Positions 23,915 to 32,993 of a stretch of DNA of 34,702 nucleotides are shown piece after piece (position 1 is the stretch's first letter; each line of letters begins with the position of its first letter). The notes beneath the pieces were generated by a model. It ran no database searches and was not told where the DNA came from. It saw only the letters and a program-made list of their open reading frames with translations. This stretch comes from Rhodospirillales bacterium (GTDB taxonomy: Bacteria; Pseudomonadota; Alphaproteobacteria; Rhodospirillales; 2-12-FULL-67-15). The stretch is taken from the NCBI GenBank assembly GCA_009693905.1, contig SHWG01000007.1, forward strand, positions 1 to 34,702, in the 5' to 3' direction. The position numbers were made by a program, and so were the translations under genes.

Positions 23915-25747
23915 TTATTTACGCCCGCGCCGGATCTCGAGCGCGCGGGCTTTCTCGGCGTCCACCCACCAGCATTCGACGCAGAGCGTGTATTTCGCCG
24001 GTATTGAAGGGCGGCCGAACTTGTCCCAATAGGCGACGCGGAAGGTGCGGATGTGCCAGTGCGGGATCAGGTAATTGCCGGCAAGCAGAACCCGATCGAG
24101 GGCGCGGGTGCGCACGATCAGGGATTCGCGGTCGGGCGCGGCGATGACCAGTTCGATCAATTTGTCCACCACCGGGTCCTTGATGCCGACGGTATTGCGG
24201 CTGCCTGGCGTGGCGGCGGCGGCCGTGCTCCAGAAGTCGCGCTGCTCGTTGCCGGGCGAGAGCGACTGGCCGAACGAATCGACGATCATGTCGAAATCGA
24301 AGTCGTCGATCCGCTTGCGGTATTGGGCCGGCTCGACGGTGCGCACCCGCGCCTCGATGCCGAGGCGTTCGAGATGACGGACGAAGGGAAGCGCGATCCG
24401 CTCCCAGGTCGGTTGCGCGAGCAGGATCTCGAACGAGAACGGCTTGCCGGTGGTGCCATGAACCAGTTTTCGTTCCTTGACGATCCAGCCCGAGTCGCGC
24501 AAGAGATCGAGGGCGACGCGCAGATTGGCCCGGAGTGCCTCGTCGCTGCCGCCGACCGGCGGGGCGTATTCCCGCTCGAATATTTCCTCGGGGATGCGGC
24601 CTTTGAACCCGGCGAGGATTTTCAATTCCTCGCCCTCAGGCAGGCCCGAAGAGGCGAGCTCGGAATTGGAAAAGAAGCTCCGGGTCCGCACGTACTGGCC
24701 GAAGAACAGGTTCTTGTTCGCCCACTCGAAGTCGAAGGCCAGCGTCAGCGCCCGGCGCACCCGCTTGTCCTTGAACATCTCGCGCCGGGTGTTGAAGGAG
24801 AACCCCTGCATCCCGGTCGGGCGCTCGTGCTCGATCTCGACCTTCTTGATCAAGCCCTCGCGCACCGGGGGCGCGTCGTAGGCGGTCGCCCACTCCTTGG
24901 CGACGTTTTCCTGGCGGAAGTCGTATTCGCCGGCCTTGAACGCCTCCAGCGCCACGGTGCCGTCGCGGTAGTAATCGTAGCGAAGCAGATCGACGTTGTA
25001 GGTGCCGCGCCGGACCGGCACGCCCTGGCCCCAGTAATCGGCGACGCGCTCGTAGGTGACGGAGCGGCCGGCCTCGAACGATTTGATGCGAAAGGGCCCG
25101 CTGCCGAGGGGCGGTTCGAGCGTCGTTTTTTCAAAGTCGCGGGTCGCCCACCAATGCTTGGGCAGGATCGGAAGCTGGCCGGCGATCAACGGCAGTTCCC
25201 GGTTGACGCCGCCCGAGAACGTAAACCGCACGCGACCCTCGCCGGTCTTTTCCGCGCTCGCCACGTCCTTGAAATAAGAGCGGTAGAAGGGATGGCCCTT
25301 GGTCTTGAGGGTATCGAGCGAGAAGATCACGTCCTCGGGCGTCACCGGACGGCCGTCGTGCCAGCGCGCTTGGGGCCGGAGCGTAAACGCGACCCAGGAG
25401 CGGTCCTCGGGTACCTCGATCGCCTCGGCCAAGAGGCCGTATTCGCTGAACGCCTCGTCGCCGGAACTGGCGAGCAGGGTCTCGAACACCGCGCCCAATC
25501 CCGCCGCCGGATCGCCCTTCAGGATGAATTGATTGAAACTGTCGAAGCTGCCGATGGCGGAAAGCCGGGTCTCGCCCCCCTTCGGCGCGTTGGGATTGGC
25601 GTAGTCGAAATGCGTGAACTCGGGGCCGTACTTCGGCGCCCCGTGCATCGCCAGCCCGTGGACGCGGACGGTTTTCGTTTCCGCCAGGGCTGGCGGCGCG
25701 AACGCCAGGACCGCGAGCAGGCCGAAGGCCGCGAACAGAGCGCGCAT
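23915..25747 (-). CDS. yejA: Extracellular peptide-binding protein (YejA-like, SBP family 5)
   Basis: Signal peptide; HGLAMHGAPKYGPEFTHFDYANPNAPKGGETRLSAIGSFDSFNQFILKG. Confidence 0.92.
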   Translation of the reverse strand: MRALFAAFGLLAVLAFAPPALAETKTVRVHGLAMHGAPKYGPEFTHFDYANPNAPKGGETRLSAIGSFDSFNQFILKGDPAAGLGAVFETLLASSGDEAFSEYGLLAEAIEVPEDRSWVAFTLRPQARWHDGRPVTPEDVIFSLDTLKTKGHPFYRSYFKDVASAEKTGEGRVRFTFSGGVNRELPLIAGQLPILPKHWWATRDFEKTTLEPPLGSGPFRIKSFEAGRSVTYERVADYWGQGVPVRRGTYNVDLLRYDYYRDGTVALEAFKAGEYDFRQENVAKEWATAYDAPPVREGLIKKVEIEHERPTGMQGFSFNTRREMFKDKRVRRALTLAFDFEWANKNLFFGQYVRTRSFFSNSELASSGLPEGEELKILAGFKGRIPEEIFEREYAPPVGGSDEALRANLRVALDLLRDSGWIVKERKLVHGTTGKPFSFEILLAQPTWERIALPFVRHLERLGIEARVRTVEPAQYRKRIDDFDFDMIVDSFGQSLSPGNEQRDFWSTAAAATPGSRNTVGIKDPVVDKLIELVIAAPDRESLIVRTRALDRVLLAGNYLIPHWHIRTFRVAYWDKFGRPSIPAKYTLCVECWWVDAEKARALEIRRGRK

Positions 25748-25842
25748 GAGAGCGATTTCGCGGGAGACCCCGCGCCTTCCCCGGGCTTAGCCGAACGAGG
25801 ATTGTGGCGGCTTGCTCTCAGCCGATCAAGGGCGTGGGGGCT

Positions 25843-26640
25843 TTATCCCTTAAGCGCGGCGAGCGCGTCGGAGTGCCTGAGGGGATCGCCGGCGGCGAGA
25901 ACCTGGCCCTGGGACTCGAGGCCGAGCGGAAGCCCTTGCCAATCGGTGATGACGCCGCCCGCGCCCTCGACCACCGCCACCAGCGCCATATAGTCCACCG
26001 GCTTCATGGTCGCCTCGGCGACCAGATCGACGAACCCTTCGGCCAGGAGCCCGTAGGCGAGACACTCGGCGCCGTAGACCGGAAACTTGACCTGACCCTT
26101 GAGGCGGGCGAAGGCGTCGGCTTCGGCCCCCGCGCGGAACATCTCGGGCGTGGTCGCGTAAAGCCAGGCGTCCTTGAGCGCGCCGCACGCGCGCACGCGC
26201 ACGACTTCGCCGTTCCGCGTCGTCGGCCTTCCGGCGACGCCGACATAGCGCACGTCGATCGCCGGATGATCGATGATTCCGAGCATTGGCCGGCCACGGT
26301 GCAAAAGCGCGATCAGCGTCCCGAACAGCGGCTTGCCCGTGACAAAGGATTTTGTCCCGTCGACGGGATCGATCACCCAGACCCACTCGGCGTCAGCGCG
26401 GGTCGCGGCCATCTCCTCGCCGACGACGCCGTGGCCGGGATGTTCGCTGGCGATCAGGGCGCGCAAAGCGGCCTCGCACTCGCGGTCGGCGGCGGTGACC
26501 GGCGAAGCGTCGGCCTTGTCGTCCACAATCAGCGCGCGGGTGCGGAAATGCGCCATGACCGCCGCGCGCGCGGCATCCGCCATCCGGCCCGCGAACGCGA
26601 TGAAGGCTTCGGGAACGACGAGGGACCCGGCGGGCGCCAC
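25843..26640 (-). CDS. hisN: Inositol monophosphatase family, histidinol-phosphatase HisN-like (GTG start)
   Basis: SPVTAADRECEAALRALI, VVGEEM, WVIDPVDGTKSFVTGKPLFGTLIAL, YGAECLAYGLLAEGFVDLV. Confidence 0.85.
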   Translation of the reverse strand: MAPAGSLVVPEAFIAFAGRMADAARAAVMAHFRTRALIVDDKADASPVTAADRECEAALRALIASEHPGHGVVGEEMAATRADAEWVWVIDPVDGTKSFVTGKPLFGTLIALLHRGRPMLGIIDHPAIDVRYVGVAGRPTTRNGEVVRVRACGALKDAWLYATTPEMFRAGAEADAFARLKGQVKFPVYGAECLAYGLLAEGFVDLVAEATMKPVDYMALVAVVEGAGGVITDWQGLPLGLESQGQVLAAGDPLRHSDALAALKG

Positions 26641-26641
26641 G

Positions 26642-27169
26642 TCAGGGCAGGGGCTTTGGCGAATCGCTCAAAGTGCGCAGATAGGCGATCGCGGCGGCGC
26701 GCTCGGCGGCGTCGGGAAGTCCGATGAAGGTCATCTTGTTGCCGGGCGCGTAGTCCTTCGGGCTTTTAAGAAAGGTATCCAGCGTGTCGTAGGTCCATTC
26801 CTTCCCGACCTTGGCCATGGCGCCGGAGTAACTGAAACCCTCCGCCTTGCCCGGCATCTTGCCAACCACGTCCCACAGTCCGGGCCCGACCTTGTGCTTG
26901 GCGCCCTTTTCGGCGGCATGGCAGGCGACGCATTTGCGGAAGACCTTGGCGCCAGCCTCAGGCGTGGCGGCGACGAGCAGGACCTTGAAGTCCTGGGGCG
27001 CGGCGGCGGGCGCGGACGCGGCCGGAGCGGCGGCGGGCGCGGCGAAAACGATCTTTTCGGCGCCGGCGGTGCGGGGCGCGACCAGGAGGTCGCCGAAAAA
27101 ATGGCCACCCCAGATCAGCCACGCCGAAATGAGGAGTCCGGCCCCCACCTTTTCCAAGAACGAGATCAT
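26642..27169 (-). CDS. Membrane-anchored class I cytochrome c
   Basis: N-terminal TM anchor, Ala/Pro linker, CVACHAAEKGAKHKVGPGLWDVVGK heme motif, distal MTFIGL Met. Confidence 0.9.
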   Translation of the reverse strand: MISFLEKVGAGLLISAWLIWGGHFFGDLLVAPRTAGAEKIVFAAPAAAPAASAPAAAPQDFKVLLVAATPEAGAKVFRKCVACHAAEKGAKHKVGPGLWDVVGKMPGKAEGFSYSGAMAKVGKEWTYDTLDTFLKSPKDYAPGNKMTFIGLPDAAERAAAIAYLRTLSDSPKPLP

Positions 27170-27295
27170 GGCCTGCGATTCCTTAATGCTGGGCGCGGGA
27201 ATACCGGGCGCGAGCCCGCACTCTAGCCCGCCGCCCCCGGTTCATTCAATGTCCGAGGGGACGGCCGGACCTCGGGGGATATACACTGCCGCGTC

Positions 27296-28078
27296 ATGTC
27301 TTCGACCGCCCGAACCCGCGCTCATTCCGCCCTGCCCCGCAATCCGGTGGTGGCGATTCCGGCGCGCCTGGCCGCGACCCGGTTTCCGGGCAAGCCGCTC
27401 GCCGACATCCTGGGCGAGCCGATGATCGTCCATGTCTGGCGGCGCGCCCGCGAGGCCGATATCGGTCCGGTGATCGTCGCGGCGTGCGAAGACGAGGTCG
27501 CCCGGGCCGTGCGCCAGGCCGGCGGCACCGCGATCCTGACCCCGCCCGGGCTGCCCTCGGGCTCGGATCGCATCCATGCCGCGCTTCTCTCTTTCGACCC
27601 CGACGGACGTTTTGATGCGGTGGTGAACGTACAGGGCGATCTCCCCACCCTCGAAGCGGACTCGGTGCGCGCGGCGCTCGAGCCGCTCGCGCACCCCGAC
27701 GTGGACATCGCCACCCTGGTCGCCGAAATCGCGCGCTCCGAAGAACGAGACGACCCCAACGTGGTCAAGGCCGCGGTCGGGTTCGCGCCTGGCGCCAAGA
27801 TCGGCCGGGCGCTCTACTTCAGCCGCGCCCCGATCCCTTCGGGCGAGGGCCCGCTTTATCACCACATCGGGCTTTACGCCTACCGGCGCGAAGCGCTCGC
27901 GCGCTTCGTCGCGCTGCCTCAAGGTGCGCTCGAGCGGCGCGAGCGGCTGGAGCAGCTGCGCGCGCTCGAAGCCGGCATGCGCATCGACGCCCGGCTCGTT
28001 GACACCGTTCCGCTCGGTGTCGATACTCCCGCCGACCTCGAGCGGGCGCGCGTCATGCTTGGCGCACGAAAAAAGTGA
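27296..28078 (+). CDS. kdsB: 3-deoxy-manno-octulosonate cytidylyltransferase
   Basis: VVAIPARLAATRFPGKPLADILGEPMIVHVWRRA; VVNVQGDLPTL; HHIGLYAYRREAL. Confidence 0.95.
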   Translation: MSSTARTRAHSALPRNPVVAIPARLAATRFPGKPLADILGEPMIVHVWRRAREADIGPVIVAACEDEVARAVRQAGGTAILTPPGLPSGSDRIHAALLSFDPDGRFDAVVNVQGDLPTLEADSVRAALEPLAHPDVDIATLVAEIARSEERDDPNVVKAAVGFAPGAKIGRALYFSRAPIPSGEGPLYHHIGLYAYRREALARFVALPQGALERRERLEQLRALEAGMRIDARLVDTVPLGVDTPADLERARVMLGARKK

Positions 28079-28085
28079 GCGAGCG

Positions 28086-28982
28086 ATGAGAAAAACCAAA
28101 GAGCGCGGAATTATCGCCTTCCAGGGCGCGGCCGGAGCGTACTCCGACCTCGCCTGCCGCGAAGCCTATCCGTCGATGCGAACTTTGCCGTGCCGCACCT
28201 TCGAGGACACCTTCGCCGCGCTGGCCAAGGGCCGGGCAGGACTCGCCATGATCCCGATCGAGAATTCGGTCGCCGGGCGCGTCGCCGACATTCACCATTT
28301 GCTGCCCGATTCGGGCCTGTTCATCGTCGCCGAGCATTTCCAGCGGGTCAACCACCACCTGCTCGGACTCAAGACCGCGCGGTTGGCCGACATCGCCCGC
28401 GTCCACAGCCACGTCCATGCGCTCAGCCAATGCCGCAAACTGATCCGCAAGCTGCGTCTGCGTCCGGTGATCCATGAGGACACCGCCGGCGCGGCGGCAT
28501 TGGTGGCGAAGCTCGGCGATCCGACCCAAGGAGCGATCGCGTCCAGGCTCGCGGCCCGCATCCATGGCCTCAAATCGCTGAAAGCGAACATCGAAGACGC
28601 GGATCACAACACCACGCGCTTCATCGTCATGGCTAAGCGGCCGCGGGTTCCCGGCACGAACGCCGGCCCGGTCGTCACCAGTTTCGTCTTCCGCGTGCGC
28701 AACGTGCCCGCCGCGCTCTTGAAGGCGCTCGGCGGCTTCGCCACCAACGGCGTCAACATGACCAAGCTCGAAAGTTACGTCAGCGCCGATTTCATCGCCG
28801 CCCAGTTCTACGCCGATATCGAGGGACATCCCGAAAGCCGCAACGCCGGGCGCGCTTTCGATGAACTCGCCTTCTACACCCACGAGGTGAAGGTGCTCGG
28901 CGTCTACCCGGCGCACCCCTATCGCCTCAAGATGGAAAAGCGCGCGTCGCGCGGGCTTACCCCCGCGCGCACCAAAAAATAA
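28086..28982 (+). CDS. pheA: Prephenate dehydratase (with ACT domain)
   Basis: IIAFQGAAGAYSDLACREAYP, IPIENSVAGRVADIHHLLP, NTTRFIVMAK, KLESYVSADFIAAQFYADIEGH. Confidence 0.94.
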   Translation: MRKTKERGIIAFQGAAGAYSDLACREAYPSMRTLPCRTFEDTFAALAKGRAGLAMIPIENSVAGRVADIHHLLPDSGLFIVAEHFQRVNHHLLGLKTARLADIARVHSHVHALSQCRKLIRKLRLRPVIHEDTAGAAALVAKLGDPTQGAIASRLAARIHGLKSLKANIEDADHNTTRFIVMAKRPRVPGTNAGPVVTSFVFRVRNVPAALLKALGGFATNGVNMTKLESYVSADFIAAQFYADIEGHPESRNAGRAFDELAFYTHEVKVLGVYPAHPYRLKMEKRASRGLTPARTKK

Positions 28983-29004
28983 GCGCGGGCTTAACCCCAC
29001 GCGC
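28948..29004. repeat. Two palindromic repeat family 1 copies flanking the pheA stop codon, between convergent pheA and nudC
   Basis: cgcgcgggcttacccccgcgcgc (28948-28970) and gcgcgggcttaaccccacgcgc (28983-29004); core shared with 4459-4480. Confidence 0.75.
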
Positions 29005-29011
29005 AAGTGAC

Positions 29012-29974
29012 CTAACCCACTTCCGCCAGCCACTCCTCGATCAGGAAACGCGCGATCGAGTCGGACCGCGAGAGCTTGAGGTCTTCGCCAGGCAGGGTCT
29101 TAAGTTCGGCGCGGGTGAACCAGCGCGCATCGGCAAGTTCCCGGTCGTCGCGCCGGATTTCCTCGTCGGCCGCCTCGGCGCGAAACCCGAGCATGAGCGA
29201 GGACGGAAACGGCCACGGCTGCGAGGCGCGGTAAGTGACCTGGGCGAGGCTTAACCCCACTTCTTCCAATACCTCGCGCGCGACCGCCGCTTCGAGACTC
29301 TCGCCCGGCTCGACGAAGCCCGCGAGCGCCGAATAAAGCGCCTCGGGCCAATGCGCCTGGCGCGCGAGCAGGCAGCGCGCCTGGCCGGGATGGCCCGGCG
29401 GTGCTGGCCGGGTCAGGAGCATGATCACCGCCGGATCGGTGCGCGGAGAGTGGTCGCGGGCGCAGCGTTTGTCGGTGCAGCGGCGCGCGTGCCCGCCGTC
29501 GCGGAATTCGGTCGGCTGGCCGCACGCGCCGCAGAACCGGCTCGCGCCGTGCCAATGAACCAGGCCGCGCGCGCAGGCGAGCAACGCCGCTTCGGTCCCG
29601 ACCATCAACGCGCTCGCGGTTCTGAGTTCCTGGAACGCGGCGCCCGCGGGCGCGCCGGCGAGCACACCCGCCAGATCGGATAGCGGGTTTTGGCCGATGT
29701 CGGCCGCGAACCAGGCACCCTTGTCGTCCGCGCCAAGAAAGACCTTCTCGGGCGCGGCGGCGAGAGCCGTTTGCGCGACCTCGCCCGCGAGCGCGACAGC
29801 GACCGGGGTCGCGCCGGGCACGATCAAATTCAGGCCCCGCCAGACCGGAACAACCCGGGTTGAAGGCGCGCGTTCGGCCGCCGCCAGCGCCTGGACGTCG
29901 CGGCGGGTGTGGCTGGCCCGGTCGAGAGAAAACGCCGAGTAGGCGATTCGAGGCGGAACAGGGCGGGCGGACAT
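29012..29974 (-). CDS. nudC: NAD(+)/NADH diphosphatase (NudC)
   Basis: Zn ribbon FCGACGQPTEFRDGGHARRCTDKRCARDHSPRTDPAVI; Nudix box GFVEPGESLEAAVAREVLEEVGL; SQPWPFPSSLMLGF. Confidence 0.94.
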   Translation of the reverse strand: MSARPVPPRIAYSAFSLDRASHTRRDVQALAAAERAPSTRVVPVWRGLNLIVPGATPVAVALAGEVAQTALAAAPEKVFLGADDKGAWFAADIGQNPLSDLAGVLAGAPAGAAFQELRTASALMVGTEAALLACARGLVHWHGASRFCGACGQPTEFRDGGHARRCTDKRCARDHSPRTDPAVIMLLTRPAPPGHPGQARCLLARQAHWPEALYSALAGFVEPGESLEAAVAREVLEEVGLSLAQVTYRASQPWPFPSSLMLGFRAEAADEEIRRDDRELADARWFTRAELKTLPGEDLKLSRSDSIARFLIEEWLAEVG

Positions 29975-30131
29975 GAGAACCAACGTCGCATGGCCCCCCG
30001 CCCGCCGACAACCGCCGCCCCCTTCTTTTGGGGCTTTGTTAACCGAACAGCGGCTAAGCAGGGGTCTTGAGCGGAACCGGTCCTCTTGGCGCGCCCAGGC
30101 TGGGGCGGCCTTGGGCCATAGGGACGAAGGC

Positions 30132-31142
30132 ATGGCGTTTCGGCATAATTGGATCGGGCGGGGCACTGTCTTGGCGGCGGCGTTGGCCGTCGGCGCTTGC
30201 GCGCCGGTGCCGAGGATACCTTCCCCCTACGTCGGCTGCGACGAGGTACCGCCCGACGTATTCGAATCCGTGGACTGGGACGCCGCGCGCAGGATCAACG
30301 TGCGTATCCGCGACGGCGAATTCCAGCCTTCCCTGATCCGGCTCTACCAGGGCCGCCCCTATGTGATGCGGATCGAAAACCGCGACCGCGGCGCGCGGCG
30401 GTTCCAATCGCGGGAGTTTTTCCAGGCGGTCTATATCCATTCCCTGACCAGGCCGAGCGGGACCTATTCGGTCGAGTGCCCGTGGGGCGTGCGCGTGTCG
30501 CCAGGCGAGGTCGCGGAGGTGCGTTTCATCGCCGCCCGCGACGGCCGTTACGAGTATTCCGACGATGTGCTCCCCTTTGTGTTCGGCGCCATCCCGGACG
30601 GCATCGTCCACATCGAACAGCCGCCGGCGATCGCCGCCCTGATGTCGCCGGTGGCTCCGGGAATCATCAAGCCCGAGGATGTCCCGGCCGGGCCTTACAC
30701 CCCCGTCGCCGTGCCCGTCGTTCCACCCGCGCCCGAGACACCCCCTTCGCCCGCCGATCCCGCCCTGTTCCCGCTGCCGATGCCCGCGCCGGAGATACCC
30801 GCGATGCCGGTCGAGCCCGTCACGCTGCCAATACCGATGCCCGCGCCCGAGGCCCCTTCGCCCGCCGATCCCGCCCTGCTCCCGCTGCCGATGCCGGCGC
30901 CGGAGATACCCGCGATGCCGGTCGAGCCCGCCCTGCTGCCAATACCGCTGCCGGCACCCGAGACTCCGCCTCCCGCCGATCCCGTCCTGCTCCCGCCGCC
31001 TTCGCCCGCGCCGGTTCGGCCGGCCGAGCCGGAAGCGGCGCCGACGCCACCGCCCGCGCCGCCTCGGTCACTCCTGCCCCAACCAGCGCCTCAGGGCCTA
31101 TTCGAAAAAAATCCCGGCGGCGTCGGCCTGTTCGGGCAATAA
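30132..31142 (+). CDS. Predicted lipoprotein with cupredoxin-like region and proline-rich repetitive C-terminal tail
   Basis: Lipobox-like LAVGAC; IRLYQGRPYVMRIENRDRGARRFQSREFFQAVYIHS resembles cupredoxin-like domains; tail with two 37-aa repeats. Confidence 0.7.
   Translation: MAFRHNWIGRGTVLAAALAVGACAPVPRIPSPYVGCDEVPPDVFESVDWDAARRINVRIRDGEFQPSLIRLYQGRPYVMRIENRDRGARRFQSREFFQAVYIHSLTRPSGTYSVECPWGVRVSPGEVAEVRFIAARDGRYEYSDDVLPFVFGAIPDGIVHIEQPPAIAALMSPVAPGIIKPEDVPAGPYTPVAVPVVPPAPETPPSPADPALFPLPMPAPEIPAMPVEPVTLPIPMPAPEAPSPADPALLPLPMPAPEIPAMPVEPALLPIPLPAPETPPPADPVLLPPPSPAPVRPAEPEAAPTPPPAPPRSLLPQPAPQGLFEKNPGGVGLFGQ
30747..30968 (+). repeat. Two tandem 111-bp (37-aa) in-frame repeats
   Basis: SPADPALFPLPMPAPEIPAMPVEPVTLPIPMPAPEAP / SPADPALLPLPMPAPEIPAMPVEPALLPIPLPAPETP; period 111 nt. 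Confidence 0.85.
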
Positions 31143-31152
31143 ACTCCACCGG

Positions 31153-31180
31153 GCGGCGGCACTTATCCACACGCCGCCGC
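31153..31180. promoter_or_regulatory. DnaA box TTATCCACA (31163-31171) inside an 8-bp perfect inverted repeat
   Basis: GCGGCGGC-acttatccacac-GCCGCCGC. Confidence 0.5.
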
Positions 31181-31228
31181 GGCTTGCGCGCGCTTTCCGT
31201 CCCCGCCTCCGGCTTGGTATAGTCCGGG

Positions 31229-31328
31229 CGGGAGGTTGGCGCCGGACGGGTCCCTCGCCAACCCGGTCAGGTCCGAAAGGAAGCAGCCGTAACGAGTTTC
31301 GGCCCGGGTCGACGTTCAGCCTCCCACC
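31229..31328 (+). ncRNA. ffs: Signal recognition particle RNA, small bacterial type (4.5S)
   Basis: GGTCAGGTCCGAAAGGAAGCAGCC conserved domain; terminal pairing GGGAGG...CCTCCC; upstream of dnaX. Confidence 0.9.
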
Positions 31329-31361
31329 TTCACCGCCTATTCCTCAGGCCCCTCACGCCCA

Positions 31362-32993
31362 ATGACCGGACCAGGCGAACGCAATTTCCTTTCCTCCGGC
31401 GACGCGGCCGGCGGGGCCTATCGGGTCCTCGCCCGCAAGTACCGCCCCGCGACCTTCGCCGACTTGATCGGCCAGGAGGCGATGGTGCGCACGCTCACCA
31501 ACGCGCTGCGCTCGGGCCGGCTCGCGCACGCCTTCGTGTTGACCGGCGTGCGCGGCGTGGGCAAGACGACGACCGCGCGGATCATCGCCCGCGCGCTCAA
31601 CTGCGTCGGCCCCGACGGCCAGGGCGGGCCGACCGGGTCGCCGTGCGGCGCGTGCGAGCATTGCCGGGCGATCGCCGAGGACCGCCATGTCGACGTGCTC
31701 GAAATGGACGCCGCCAGCCGGACCGGCGTCGACGAGATGCGCGAGCTGATCGAGGGCGTGCGCTACCGCCCGACTTCGGCGCGCTACAAAATCTACATCG
31801 TCGACGAAGTCCACATGCTGTCGAAGAACGCCTTCAACGCGCTCTTGAAAACGCTCGAAGAGCCGCCGCCGCACGTGAAGTTCGTCTTCGCCACCACCGA
31901 AATCCGCAAGGTTCCGGTCACGGTGCTGTCGCGCTGCCAACGCTTCGACCTCCGCCGCATCGACGAGGACGTCTTGAAGACGCACTTCCGCCGCATCGCC
32001 GAGCGCGAAGGTGCCCGCATCGCCGAGGCCGCGCTCGGCCTGATCGCGCGCGCCGCCGACGGCAGCGTGCGCGACGGCCTCAGTTTGCTCGACCAGGCCA
32101 TCTCCCATGTCCACGACAAGGATTCGGCCGGCGATGACGGCGGCGCGGCGCAGCGCGAAATAACCGAGGCCGAGGTCCGCGCCATGCTCGGGCTCGCCGA
32201 CCGCACGCTGACCTTCGATCTGGTCGAGGCCGCGCTCAAGGGCGACGGTAAGCGCGCGCTCGACGTGCTTTCCGCCCAGCACGACGCCGGCGCGGAGGCC
32301 GCCCAGACGATCGAGGATACGCTTGGCCTCGTCCATTGGCTGACGCGGATCAAGCTCGTGCCCGAAGCCGCCGACGACCTGGCGGTGCCGGAGTTGGAGC
32401 GCAAGCGCGGGCGGGCGATGGCCGACGCGCTCGCGATCCCCGCCCTCGCGCGCGCCTGGCAAATCCTGCTCAAGGGTCTCGCCGAAACCCGCGCCGCCCC
32501 GAACGGCGCCGAAGCCGCGGCAATGGTCCTGGTGCGGCTCGCCTACGCGAGCGCGCTGCCGACTCCGGAAGAGGCGATCCGCGCGCTCATCCCGCCGGCA
32601 GGCGGGCCAATGGTCTCGCCGGTAGGTGGGCCAATGAAGGAACCGCCGGCGGCCCCCGCCCAGCCGATGCCCGCCCCGCAATCCCGCCCGCCGAGTTCTT
32701 CGCCCCGATCCTCGGCCGCGTTGGCGCGGCCCGCGCCCCAGACCCAGTCCGAGCCCGAAACCGAGCCGCAAGCCGCCGCCGGCATGCGCACGTTGACCGA
32801 GGAACAGGCGGCGGCGCGCGACGCGGCGCGCGCCGAGATCGCCCTGCATCCCTTCGTCCGCGCGGTCCATGCCGTCTTTCCCGAGGCCCGCCTCGAAGCG
32901 GTGCGTTCCCCGTTACGCGAAGGCATGCCCAACGGCATGACGCCGCCGGCGGCCGATCGACCGGGCACGGACGACGAACCGGACCGCGAATGA
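31362..32993 (+). CDS. dnaX: DNA polymerase III subunit gamma/tau
   Basis: YRVLARKYRPATFADLIGQEAMVRTLTNAL, GVRGVGKTTTARIIARALNC, CGACEHCRAIAEDRHVDVLEMDAASRTGVDEMRELIE. Confidence 0.96.
   Translation: MTGPGERNFLSSGDAAGGAYRVLARKYRPATFADLIGQEAMVRTLTNALRSGRLAHAFVLTGVRGVGKTTTARIIARALNCVGPDGQGGPTGSPCGACEHCRAIAEDRHVDVLEMDAASRTGVDEMRELIEGVRYRPTSARYKIYIVDEVHMLSKNAFNALLKTLEEPPPHVKFVFATTEIRKVPVTVLSRCQRFDLRRIDEDVLKTHFRRIAEREGARIAEAALGLIARAADGSVRDGLSLLDQAISHVHDKDSAGDDGGAAQREITEAEVRAMLGLADRTLTFDLVEAALKGDGKRALDVLSAQHDAGAEAAQTIEDTLGLVHWLTRIKLVPEAADDLAVPELERKRGRAMADALAIPALARAWQILLKGLAETRAAPNGAEAAAMVLVRLAYASALPTPEEAIRALIPPAGGPMVSPVGGPMKEPPAAPAQPMPAPQSRPPSSSPRSSAALARPAPQTQSEPETEPQAAAGMRTLTEEQAAARDAARAEIALHPFVRAVHAVFPEARLEAVRSPLREGMPNGMTPPAADRPGTDDEPDRE
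32591..32644 (+). repeat. Tandem 24-nt repeats in dnaX linker, family 2
   Basis: cgccggcaggcgggccaatg (32593-32612) / cgccggtaggtgggccaatg (32617-32636); second copy extends into homology with HPr 3035-3060. Confidence 0.7.

Noticed and set aside
29245-29260. ggcttaaccccac inside nudC matching the family 1 repeat core
   Set aside because: It encodes the expected Nudix box segment EEVGLSL, so the match is most simply a codon coincidence.
31362-32993. Programmed frameshift site in dnaX producing a gamma form
   Set aside because: I saw no A-rich slippery heptamer comparable to the E. coli signal; cannot support it.
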